This document shows, piece after piece, positions 42,418 through 49,622 of a DNA stretch of 64,000 nucleotides. The stretch comes from Bryobacteraceae bacterium. GTDB lineage: Bacteria > Acidobacteriota > Terriglobia > Bryobacterales > Bryobacteraceae. The number at the start of each line of letters is the position of its first letter. The stretch's first letter is position 1. Under the pieces are notes generated by a model, which worked only from the letters and a program-made list of their open reading frames with translations, did not search any database and was not told where the DNA came from. Location: the NCBI GenBank assembly GCA_029975915.1, contig JARKOC010000410.1:1-64000 (forward strand). The letters are read 5' to 3'. The translations under genes and the position numbers were made by a program.

Positions 42418-43568
42418 GAGCGGTCTCTTTCGTAGGCCGCCAGCGCGGCGGACATAATCTGTTTCAGCGGCAAACCCGTTTCCGATGCCAGCGTCCGGCA
42501 ATCTTCAAATTCAGGCGCTGCGGTTGTTCCAGCGATCTTGATGCGGACTCGCCCATGCCCAGTCTCGACCTCGACCCAGTGTCTTTCGGCGACCATCCGC
42601 TCGGCCAGCGCAAAGCGCACGCCGATCGTGGACGTTTCGTTCATCAGGATGCGGCAAAGAGCGTCGCGGTCCTCCGGCTTGGCGATGACCTGAACCAGTA
42701 TGCCTGGCCGCTGTTTCTTCATAAAGACAGGCTGAAGAGTAACGTCCAGGGCGCCTGCGGCAAACAACCGCTCCATGGCGTAGCCGAGAACTTCAGGCGT
42801 CGAATCGTCGATGTTGGCTTCGATGACCGAGACCGAGACCGTCTCGGCTGCTGTCGAAGTCTCTCCCACGATCAGGCGCAGAACGTTGGCTTGGCCAGGG
42901 AATTCCTTTGTGCCCGCGCCGAAGCCGGTGGACGAGATCGTCATCGCAGGCATCGGTCCGAATCCCTGTGAAAGGGCAGCCATTAGAGCCGCGCCGGTTG
43001 GCGTGGTGAGCTCAGTTTCCGGACCGCTCGCATAGACAGGTTTGCCCTTGAGAAGCAATGCCGTCGCCGGGGCGGGCACGGGCATCACGCCGTGGTCGGC
43101 GACGACCGTGCCGGAGCCGGTGTTGATTGGCGAGCAATAGACGGCTTCGATGCCCAGCAGGTTCAGACCGAGACACGCTCCCACGATGTCGCAGATGGAA
43201 TCGACCGCTCCGACTTCGTGGAAGTGCACCTTGTCGACCGGGGTCCCGTGAACTGTTGCCTCGGCTTCGCCGAGAACCTCGAAGACCCGGATGGCATCCC
43301 GCTTGGCGCAAGCAGGCAAGTCAGCGGCCTCGATCATCTTGACGATATGCGGCAAGTGGCGGTGCTTTTTCTGGTCCTCATGCTCCACGGTGAAGCGGGT
43401 CGACAAGATGCCCTTCATCTTCACGCGCTCAACCACGAAACTCGCGCCGGTTCCAAGGGAATCCAGTCCGCGGACGAGCGCATCGGCGTCCGCACCGGCG
43501 TCGATGAGGGCGGCCACGGCCATGTCGCCGGCGATGCCGGAAAATGCGTCGAAAAATGCGATTTTCAT
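42414..43568 (-). CDS. larC: Nickel pincer cofactor biosynthesis protein LarC (Ni insertion)
   Basis: 384 aa from ATG 43568. LarC is a CTP-dependent cyclometallase inserting nickel into the pincer cofactor of lactate racemase and relatives. Motifs: FDAFSGIAGDMAVAALIDAG, KVHFHEVGAVDSICDIVGA with His and Glu metal ligands, GAALMAALSQGFGPMPAM, EANIDDSTPEVLGYAMERLF and QPVFMKKQRPGILVQVIA. The protein is a single uninterrupted frame. No larA, larB or larE occurs in the window, so the partner enzymes must be elsewhere. ATGA overlaps at both ends couple it to the sirtuin and metG genes. Confidence 0.94.
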   Translation of the reverse strand: MKIAFFDAFSGIAGDMAVAALIDAGADADALVRGLDSLGTGASFVVERVKMKGILSTRFTVEHEDQKKHRHLPHIVKMIEAADLPACAKRDAIRVFEVLGEAEATVHGTPVDKVHFHEVGAVDSICDIVGACLGLNLLGIEAVYCSPINTGSGTVVADHGVMPVPAPATALLLKGKPVYASGPETELTTPTGAALMAALSQGFGPMPAMTISSTGFGAGTKEFPGQANVLRLIVGETSTAAETVSVSVIEANIDDSTPEVLGYAMERLFAAGALDVTLQPVFMKKQRPGILVQVIAKPEDRDALCRILMNETSTIGVRFALAERMVAERHWVEVETGHGRVRIKIAGTTAAPEFEDCRTLASETGLPLKQIMSAALAAYERDRS

Positions 43569-44278
43569 GAGATGAGTTGAGGCAGGATCTCGCCCGCCTT
43601 GCCCCGGAGAGAGAGGCCAGCCACGCCGCTCAGTGGGGTATCTTCCATATTGATTTCGATGATTCTCGCGCCGGCTTGGGCCGCCATAGGAATGAGCGCG
43701 GCGGCGGGGTAAACCTGGGCGCTTGTGCCAACAACGATGAACAGGTCGCAGGTCTTGGCAGCGCGCTCGGCGGATATCCATTCAGAGGCCGGGAGGGGTT
43801 CGCCGAACCAGACAACGCCGGGGCGGACAAGCGCGCCGCACCCGCAGCGCGGCGGGATTTCGGGCAGCGGCACACGCTCGTCCGTGGTCTCGGCGCAGCA
43901 TTCTGTGCAGCGGACGCGCCAGATACTGCCGTGGAGGCGATGAACGCGGCGGCTGCCGGCACGCTCGTGGAGACCATCGACATTCTGGGTGATGAGGGTG
44001 AATTCCGGGGAGCGGTCCTCGAGCGCGGCAAGGGCGCTGTGGCCAGGATTTGGGTCAACTCTGGCAATGAGCGATCGCCGCCAGTCGTACCACTCCCAGA
44101 CGAGCTTCGGGTCGCGTGCGAATGCCCCTTGGGTGGCAAGTTCCTCGGGGCGAAAGGTCCGCCACAGACCGCCTGGGCCGCGAAAAGTGGGCACTCCGCT
44201 CTCGGCGGAGACGCCCGCTCCTGTGAGCACGGCGATGCGCCGCGCCTCGCTAAGCCACTGCTTTGCCTGGGGGATCAA
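43565..44278 (-). CDS. Sirtuin NAD-dependent protein deacylase, class III type
   Basis: 237 aa, start TTG 44278; the in-frame TGA six bases upstream rules out a longer protein and no other early start fits. NAD site GAGVSAESGVPTFRG (20-34), TQNVDGLH (97-104), catalytic His116 in HRLHGSI, zinc Cys pairs CTECC and CGCG, VWFGEPLP and IVVGTSAQVYPAA. Tyr64 and Arg67 in WEWYDWRR match the YxxR signature of desuccinylase/demalonylase sirtuins such as SIRT5 and CobB. It overlaps the ACT gene upstream (TTGA) and larC downstream (ATGA). Confidence 0.92.
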   Translation of the reverse strand: MIPQAKQWLSEARRIAVLTGAGVSAESGVPTFRGPGGLWRTFRPEELATQGAFARDPKLVWEWYDWRRSLIARVDPNPGHSALAALEDRSPEFTLITQNVDGLHERAGSRRVHRLHGSIWRVRCTECCAETTDERVPLPEIPPRCGCGALVRPGVVWFGEPLPASEWISAERAAKTCDLFIVVGTSAQVYPAAALIPMAAQAGARIIEINMEDTPLSGVAGLSLRGKAGEILPQLIS

Positions 44279-44658
44279 ATTTCATTATGACCCGCGGCGG
44301 CGAGCGCCTGCTTGGCTTTCTCTAGATGTTCGCCCGGGATCAACACCCAATCCGTGTCGAACGTGGATATCGCAAAGATGGGGACACCGGCGGCGGCCAG
44401 CGGGTTGAGGATGCTGGCGAGGATGCCGGTCATTTGGAAATCGAAAGGCCCGGCAAGTTCGATTTGCCGCCAACCGCCCTGACTCTTGACGCCAGGAGGT
44501 ACCAGCGCTTCCTCGCAGACGATGGACAACTCGGCTGGAGTACGAGTTATGGAAGACCATCCTCGGTCCGGCAACCAGGCGGGGATCGGAACAGCGGGGT
44601 CGAGGCGGCAAACCGCGAGATGGCCGGGCCGGACACGGTAGTAGAGGCGGTGAGTCAT
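44275..44658 (-). CDS. ACT-domain (CASTOR/DUF2241-like) protein
   Basis: 127 aa from ATG 44658. The C-terminal part reads as an ACT domain: WRQIELAGPFDFQMTGILAS, LAAAGVPIFAISTFDTDWVL, EKAKQALAAAGH. The N-terminal half (LAVCRLDPAVPIPAWLPDRG, TRTPAELSIVCEEALVPPGV) matches bacterial two-ACT proteins related to the CASTOR arginine sensors. These are small cytosolic amino-acid-binding regulators with unknown targets. Four-base overlaps with the nuclease-like gene upstream and the sirtuin downstream show tight coupling. Confidence 0.85.
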   Translation of the reverse strand: MTHRLYYRVRPGHLAVCRLDPAVPIPAWLPDRGWSSITRTPAELSIVCEEALVPPGVKSQGGWRQIELAGPFDFQMTGILASILNPLAAAGVPIFAISTFDTDWVLIPGEHLEKAKQALAAAGHNEI

Positions 44659-45527
44659 TCGGCCTTGGCAACCTTCGAGAGCCCGTACCGAGAGTCCATG
44701 TACTCCCGCCAGCCATCGGGCATTTGCATCGCTTGAGTCAACCTGAACACCTGCTGCCAACTCTTCGACAGAAAGGCGATGCCGTCTTGCCGGGCCTTTA
44801 TCGCGAAGTCATCCATCTCGGCCTGATACGCGCGGGCGTCACGGTCATTGACGTCGTACCAGAGGTGAATGAGGGCGAAGTTCGAGCGGCCGAAGTTCTT
44901 GCGCATCACCATCAATTGGCGGATCAACTGCGAGGCGTGGATGAAACGCGGCGCGGACTCGCTGTGGCCGTCGAGAGAACGGGCGATGCGTTGCATGCGG
45001 GGCCAGCCGTCGAGCAGGTCCTTGCGTTCGGCATAGGCCCGGGTGAGCCCTGGGCGCGGCTTGCCGTCATAGGCTTCGCAGAACTTCGCCTCGATGCCAT
45101 ACATGTAGCCGTCGCCTTTGACGGAAACCAGCATCACATCGACCGACGGCGCCTCGGTTCGTTTCACCGATAGGGGGACCCGAACGTCGTACCAGGCGCG
45201 CAACGGACGGTCTTCGTCAAAACCGAGCGCCTGGGCGAGCGACTCGATACCTCCGCCTCGCCAGGCCTCCATGAAGTTCAGGCACAGCGCCATGGATGAC
45301 GCAAGCGAGTAAACATGGCCCGTTGTGCCATCGGGCGGATTGAGTTCCCCGCCAGAACCTCGCATGAGCTGAGTTTTCGCTTCTTCAGGCAGTGGGACGC
45401 GGAAGTTGTCATCGAGGTTGACGACCTGGAGCAGTGCCTCGCCCGTCCGCTCGTCGTGGCGGGTCTCTATGCCGTGGGCCTGGGCCCAGTCGAGTTGTCG
45501 TTTTTCGAGTCTGCGGCGGAGTTTCAT
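44655..45527 (-). CDS. PD-(D/E)XK nuclease-like protein of unknown function
   Basis: 290 aa. The central region has Asp130 in SVDVMLVS followed by Glu146-x-Lys148 in YGIEAKFCEAYDG, the D-(X)n-ExK layout of PD-(D/E)XK nucleases, similar to PGN_0703-type putative restriction endonucleases. An upstream helix (SSMALCLNFMEAWRG, 77-91) and the C-terminal FALIHLWYDVND strand also fit that family. No methyltransferase is adjacent, so it is not an ordinary restriction system. First gene of a seven-gene coupled chain ending in polyprenyl synthase. The 130 bp before it (45528-45657) hold no gene other than the MFS promoter region. Confidence 0.6.
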   Translation of the reverse strand: MKLRRRLEKRQLDWAQAHGIETRHDERTGEALLQVVNLDDNFRVPLPEEAKTQLMRGSGGELNPPDGTTGHVYSLASSMALCLNFMEAWRGGGIESLAQALGFDEDRPLRAWYDVRVPLSVKRTEAPSVDVMLVSVKGDGYMYGIEAKFCEAYDGKPRPGLTRAYAERKDLLDGWPRMQRIARSLDGHSESAPRFIHASQLIRQLMVMRKNFGRSNFALIHLWYDVNDRDARAYQAEMDDFAIKARQDGIAFLSKSWQQVFRLTQAMQMPDGWREYMDSRYGLSKVAKAE

Positions 45528-45657
45528 GTGTGCCGAGAGTAGCGTAGCAGATTAGGCCGGGCGGCAATTCGCGTGCCCATCGCCTTCCAGGGCCGCTGCG
45601 CGAAAGGCCCATAATCCGCGCTCCGAGACCAAACTTCGATAGAATCTCAAGACAGTC

Positions 45658-46923
45658 ATGCCCGAAAACCGCCCGACCCGTACGCGCTGGATCGTCCTGG
45701 CGATTCTCTTCCTAATCACCACGAACAATTATCTGGACCGCATCATTCTGGGCATCCTCAGTCCGGTAATCCTCGAAGACCTGGGCATGTCGAAGATGGA
45801 GTACGGCTATATCAACAGCGCCTTCCAGTTCACCTACGCGATCGGCTTCCTTGTCATGGGCAAGATGATTGACCGGGTCGGTACGCGCCGCGGCTACTCT
45901 ATTGCCATCTTCCTGTGGAGCATCGCGGCTGGCCTTCATGCTCTGTCCCGCAGCGCGATTTCGCTCGGATTCTGGCGTGGCGTACTGGGCTTGGGGGAAT
46001 CGGGCAACTTCCCGGCAGCGATCAAGGCAGTCACCGAGTGGTTCCCCAAGAAGGACCGCGCCTTCGCCACGGGTATCTTCAACGCCGGCACCAACGTCGC
46101 CACCATGATCGGTCCGCCCGTCTTCGTTTGGATGAACTCCCATTTCGGATGGCGTGATTGCTTCCTGATTACTGCCGCCACCGGTATCATCTGTCTCTCA
46201 TTGTGGTGGTGGTACTACCGCGTCCCATCCGAGCACAAGTCGGTTAACGCAGAAGAACTGGCCTACATTCATTCAGATCCGGACGAAAAGGTGGAGGCCA
46301 GGATGGGCTGGATCGAAGCTCTCGGCCACAGGCAAACTTACGGCTTCGCGTTGGGCAAGTTCTTCAGTGACCCTGTCTGGTGGTTCTATCTGACCTGGCT
46401 GACTCTCTACTTTAAGGAAGAACGCGGACTTAGCCTCGAGCAAATCGGCTGGGCCTTGCCTTTCATCTACTTGATGGCCGATTTCGGCAGCGTGGCAGGT
46501 GGTTGGGTTTCCGGCTTCCTCATGCGCCGCGGCTGGTCGAACGTCAAAGCCCGCAAGACGACCATGGCGTTCTTTGCCCTATGCATGCCGGTGGCCGCTA
46601 CCTGCGTGATTCAGCCCAATATCTTCGCCGCAATCGCCCTCATCAGCCTCGCCACGGCCGCGCACCAGGGATGGTCCGCAAATCTGTATACGACAGTCTC
46701 CGACGTCTTTCCGAAGTCCGCAGTGGCCTCCGTCACCGGCATTGGGGGATTCATGGGCGGCATGGGCGGGGTCATTTTCACCGCATTGCTGCCCGCCTAT
46801 TTGGTGACCCATTTCGGGTACAAGCCGGTCTTCGTCATTATGGGCGCCTTCCATTTGGTCGCATTCACTTGCATGCACTTATTCATGGGAAGGATGCAGA
46901 AGATCCAGACCAAACCGGTCTAG
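45658..46923 (+). CDS. MFS transporter of the anion:cation symporter (hexuronate-type) family
   Basis: 421 aa with 12 predicted transmembrane segments. NNYLDRIILGILSPVI at the start, RVGTRRGYSIAIFLWSIAAG for the loop 2-3 MFS signature, LGLGESGNFPAAIKAVTEWF and KKDRAFATGIFNAGTNVATM are typical of the ExuT/ACS group that imports hexuronates or related sugar acids with protons. A central soluble loop of about 35 residues separates the two bundles. TAGAAT (45640-45645) lies 12 nt before the ATG and is a possible -10, so the leader would be very short. Substrate uncertain, but the many nearby glycosidases fit sugar-acid uptake. Confidence 0.88.
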   Translation: MPENRPTRTRWIVLAILFLITTNNYLDRIILGILSPVILEDLGMSKMEYGYINSAFQFTYAIGFLVMGKMIDRVGTRRGYSIAIFLWSIAAGLHALSRSAISLGFWRGVLGLGESGNFPAAIKAVTEWFPKKDRAFATGIFNAGTNVATMIGPPVFVWMNSHFGWRDCFLITAATGIICLSLWWWYYRVPSEHKSVNAEELAYIHSDPDEKVEARMGWIEALGHRQTYGFALGKFFSDPVWWFYLTWLTLYFKEERGLSLEQIGWALPFIYLMADFGSVAGGWVSGFLMRRGWSNVKARKTTMAFFALCMPVAATCVIQPNIFAAIALISLATAAHQGWSANLYTTVSDVFPKSAVASVTGIGGFMGGMGGVIFTALLPAYLVTHFGYKPVFVIMGAFHLVAFTCMHLFMGRMQKIQTKPV

Positions 46924-47330
46924 CCGCCATCCGCCTCACCCCGGCCTAACGGCCGGAGGCATTCAAACTCGACCCATCCGGCCTTGCCAGTCTTGGGCCC
47001 GCTCAGGACCTCGATCCGCCGCTTGGACCCCGATTCACCCGTCACCCTGAGGCGCGCCCCGACTTCGATTGCGAATGCCTTCCCATCAGCCTCTGCCTTG
47101 CGCAGAAACGCCTCGTCTCCCTTCGCCGTGGCGGCGTGAAGTTCGTAAGTCATTCCGGCGTCGGTTGCAGCCCACACTCGCGGCGTCCCATGCCCTTCCG
47201 CCACCGCAGTCTCACCCGGCCGGACGACATGGTCCAATTTGGTCTCCGGCTTCAGATTCCAATAACGGCCAATCATCCAAGCGACGAAAAATACTCCTAG
47301 AACGACTCCCACCACCTTGACTTTGCCCAT
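46920..47330 (-). CDS. Small membrane-anchored SH3-like protein
   Basis: 136 aa from ATG 47330. One N-terminal transmembrane helix (VVGVVLGVFFVAWMIGRYW, 6-24) and a periplasmic region ending in a bacterial-SH3-like pattern (IEVGARLRVTGESGSKRRIE, KAGWVEFECLRPL). The central part (MTYELHAATAKGDEAFLRKA) is helical and not recognised. Convergent with the MFS gene, sharing 4 bp at the stops. Function unknown. Confidence 0.65.
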   Translation of the reverse strand: MGKVKVVGVVLGVFFVAWMIGRYWNLKPETKLDHVVRPGETAVAEGHGTPRVWAATDAGMTYELHAATAKGDEAFLRKAEADGKAFAIEVGARLRVTGESGSKRRIEVLSGPKTGKAGWVEFECLRPLGRGEADGG

Positions 47331-47443
47331 GCCACAAGCCTCCGGCTCAGTCTTATCCCAAAACGGCCGGCAAATCAACGCCGATCCGGTATCGCCGGCG
47401 TCACCGGGAACCGTCGAATGCATCTCGTACAATAGAATTAGCC

Positions 47444-47641
47444 ATGCCAATGTACGAGTACCGATGTGAGAACTGCGGGCGGCTCTACGAACAACTGCGG
47501 CGCATGTCGGAGGCTGACCAGGGCCTGCGCTGCCCGCATTGCCAGTCGGAGAACGTCCACCGCCAGGTCTCGGCATGCTCCGTCCGTGCGACTGGCGGCG
47601 GCGGTTGTGGCCCCGGTTCCGGCGGCCGCGGCTTTACTTGA
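47444..47641 (+). CDS. FmdB-family zinc-ribbon protein
   Basis: 65 aa. MPMYEYRCENCGRLYEQL and LRCPHCQS give the two CxxC zinc knuckles of the FmdB/Zn_ribbon_8 family, followed by a Gly-rich tail. These small proteins were named from formamidase loci but are general and of uncertain, possibly regulatory or chaperone, role. TACAAT at 47428-47433 lies 10 nt before the ATG, so the transcript is nearly leaderless. A GC hairpin follows the stop. Confidence 0.87.
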   Translation: MPMYEYRCENCGRLYEQLRRMSEADQGLRCPHCQSENVHRQVSACSVRATGGGGCGPGSGGRGFT

Positions 47642-47655
47642 GCGGCCTGACCGTC

Positions 47656-47674
47656 GCCGGCCCGTCGGGCCGGC
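47656..47674 (+). terminator. GC-rich hairpin after the FmdB gene
   Basis: GCCGGCCC (47656-47663), loop GTC, GGGCCGGC (47667-47674): a perfect 8-bp stem 15 nt after the stop. It is followed by a pyrimidine-rich ATCATTCTTCTTC rather than a pure T run, so termination is probable but not certain. Confidence 0.5.
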
Positions 47675-48136
47675 CCCATCATTCTTCTTCAGCCCCCGCG
47701 GCGGTCAAATTCAGTGGCCCTACGCTTGCCAACTACACCTGCTCAGTACATTCCTTCCCCCCAACTCCAAGTTTTCCTCAAACATCCCTAATGTTCCCCC
47801 CCGATTGTCTCGATTAGACGAATAACCAGAACATGAGCTAGATAGAATTCTCGACCAGCCCGGCCTCGTTGCCGGGCGGACCGAACAGCACGGCGAGTCC
47901 AGAACAGACCATAACCCTTTCAGGGGTCTCGCCTGCTGACATGACTGGATGGCATGGCGGCCGGGTTCGCCGTAACAGTAGGGCGTGGCCGGTCAACAGA
48001 CTGCGGCCGAATGGCCGATAGGGAATGGAAGCGGCCCAGCGCGGCTGGACGGGCGGAACCGATTGGCCCTTGGCCAACAGTGGCGAGGGGTCGAGCCCAT
48101 AGCGAAAGCCCGCGCCGGGTGGGAGGTAGAGGATAG
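47675..48136. other. Intergenic leader region before the chemosensory operon
   Basis: About 460 bp with no believable gene; the short frames here lack ribosome-binding sites and family features. It holds a pyrimidine-rich C/T tract (47750-47805), a hairpin CCCGGC/GCCGGG (about 47859-47876) and several further GC dyads up to the strong ribosome-binding site GGGAGGTAGAGGAT of the operon's first gene. I looked for c-di-GMP and other riboswitch consensus elements and did not find a full match. Promoter position unknown. Confidence 0.5.
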
Positions 48137-49192
48137 ATGGCCGAGGCGACGTGGGTCAGCCCACAGGTTGCTCTTTCGGAGGCGATAACTGCGGCGAAGT
48201 TGGGCCAACTCACACTGGCCCGGAGACTCCTTTGTGAGATCGTCGCCAAGGAACCCAAAAATGAGCGCGCCTGGCTGTGGGTGGCTGGATTGGCCGAGAG
48301 CAGGGAAGTAGCCTACGACGCGTTAAACCGGGTCCTGGACATCAATCCCAAAAACCAGCAGGCCATCAACGCGCTCGCGCTGTCGCGCCTCCAGGAAAGC
48401 GCTCAGCAGCGCGGGTTGGGCGCGCAGTCCGCGGCTCCTCGGCCTCTTGGCGGAGTCCAACAGCAAACCCAAGCCGCGCCGGCGCCCGCCCCGGCGAGTC
48501 CTATCGTCAACACATGGGCCTGCCCGTTATGCATGAGCGCCGCCGCCTTTCCCATGAGAAAGTGTCCAACCTGCAAGGCAATTGTCGGCGTTGCCGTGAT
48601 CGAGGACTACGTCGCCAATAAAGGGGCCAACGAGGAACTGCTGCTGGATGCGGTGGAGCGGTTTGGCAAGCAGATCCGGACAGCCGATACGCTGGACTGC
48701 CGCATCAATCTCGCACTCGCCTACCTCAACATGAATCGCTCGGCCGAGGCCCTTCCCCACTTGCGCAAGGCGCTTTCAATGAATGGGGCCAATGCCGCCC
48801 TGTCGCAACTGGCGGATGCCATCTCGACGCGCAAACTCGTGATGGCGGTGGACGATAGCCTGACCGTCCGGAAGATCGTTTCGATCACTCTGGAGCGGCT
48901 GGGCTACAGGGTCATGACGGCAAAGGAAGGCGGGGAGGCGTTAAGCGTGGCGGCTTCCATCATGCCGGATCTCATTCTGTTGGATATCACTATGCCCGGC
49001 ATGGACGGTTACCAGGTTTGCAAAGCGATCAAACAGAATCCCGCCACGAAGCGTATCCCTGTCGTGATGCTGTCAGGCAAGGACGGGTTCTTCGACAAAG
49101 TAAAAGGCCGGCTGGCTGGAGCGACCGACTACATCACGAAGCCGTTCCAGGAAGCGACACTGGCCGAAGCGGTGAGGAAATACGCCATATGA
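48137..49192 (+). CDS. TPR - zinc ribbon - response regulator fusion (PilG-like receiver)
   Basis: 351 aa with a strong ribosome-binding site. N-terminal TPR-like helices (about 10-90: LTLARRLLCEIVAKEPKNER, AYDALNRVLDINPKNQQAIN), a Pro/Ala/Gln linker, a zinc knuckle CPLC (129-132) and CPTC (143-146), further TPR helices (about 165-230), then a CheY-like receiver (234-351) with acidic Asp239/Asp240, phospho-acceptor Asp283 in LILLDITMPGMDGYQVC and the DYITKPF Lys. The receiver corresponds to PilG of Pil-Chp systems; the TPR and zinc parts are unusual and should bind a protein target. First gene of the operon. Confidence 0.85.
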   Translation: MAEATWVSPQVALSEAITAAKLGQLTLARRLLCEIVAKEPKNERAWLWVAGLAESREVAYDALNRVLDINPKNQQAINALALSRLQESAQQRGLGAQSAAPRPLGGVQQQTQAAPAPAPASPIVNTWACPLCMSAAAFPMRKCPTCKAIVGVAVIEDYVANKGANEELLLDAVERFGKQIRTADTLDCRINLALAYLNMNRSAEALPHLRKALSMNGANAALSQLADAISTRKLVMAVDDSLTVRKIVSITLERLGYRVMTAKEGGEALSVAASIMPDLILLDITMPGMDGYQVCKAIKQNPATKRIPVVMLSGKDGFFDKVKGRLAGATDYITKPFQEATLAEAVRKYAI

Positions 49193-49235
49193 AGGACGAA
49201 TCAAGGCCGTTGGCAGGGAACGGAGGCGCGGTGTG

Positions 49236-49598
49236 ATGGAGAAACGCATTCTTGTTGTCGAAGACAGTCCGGCTTACCTGCAGATGATGCAACAGGCGTT
49301 GGAATCCCGGGGATTCACCATCGTCACGGCCGAGGACGGCGAGCAGGCGCTAGAACAGGCCCGGCGCCATCAGCCGGACCTCATTCTTCTCGATGTCGTG
49401 TTGCCGAAGAAAAGCGGCTATCAGGTCTGCCGGCAATTGAAGGCCGAGGCGGCAATGAAGTCGATCCCGATTGTCATGGTGAGTAGCAAGACCCAGGAGT
49501 TTGATCGTTACTGGGGCATGAAACAAGGCGCGGACGGCTACATCACGAAGCCGTTCGAGATGGGGCAATTGCTGGCTGAAGTGGAGTCGAGGCTCTAG
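49236..49598 (+). CDS. CheY/PilH-like single-domain response regulator
   Basis: 120 aa from ATG 49236, with GGAGG at 49222-49226. Complete receiver: acidic pair in ILVVEDSPAY (Glu9, Asp10), phospho-acceptor Asp53 in LILLDVVLPKKSGYQVC, Ser in VMVSSKT and the conserved Lys in GYITKPFEMG. No output domain, so it should act by protein contact as a phosphate sink or motility effector like PilH. It lies 43 bp after the fusion receiver gene. Confidence 0.92.
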   Translation: MEKRILVVEDSPAYLQMMQQALESRGFTIVTAEDGEQALEQARRHQPDLILLDVVLPKKSGYQVCRQLKAEAAMKSIPIVMVSSKTQEFDRYWGMKQGADGYITKPFEMGQLLAEVESRL

Positions 49599-49622
49599 AA
49601 GGGGCCGGGAACGGGTACTGGA

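Noticed and set aside
44655..45527. Complete restriction-modification system
   Set aside because: Only a nuclease-like gene is present; no DNA methyltransferase or specificity subunit occurs within the window.
48000..48030. FliA (sigma28) promoter for the chemosensory operon
   Set aside because: GGCCGATAG resembles the -10 (GCCGATAA), but no TAAA-type -35 lies at the right distance.
47840..48136. Possible c-di-GMP (GEMM) riboswitch before the chemosensory operon
   Set aside because: GGCGGCCGGGTTCGCC recalls the 3' part of GEMM elements, but the conserved ACGCAAAGCC-type half and the paired stems are missing.
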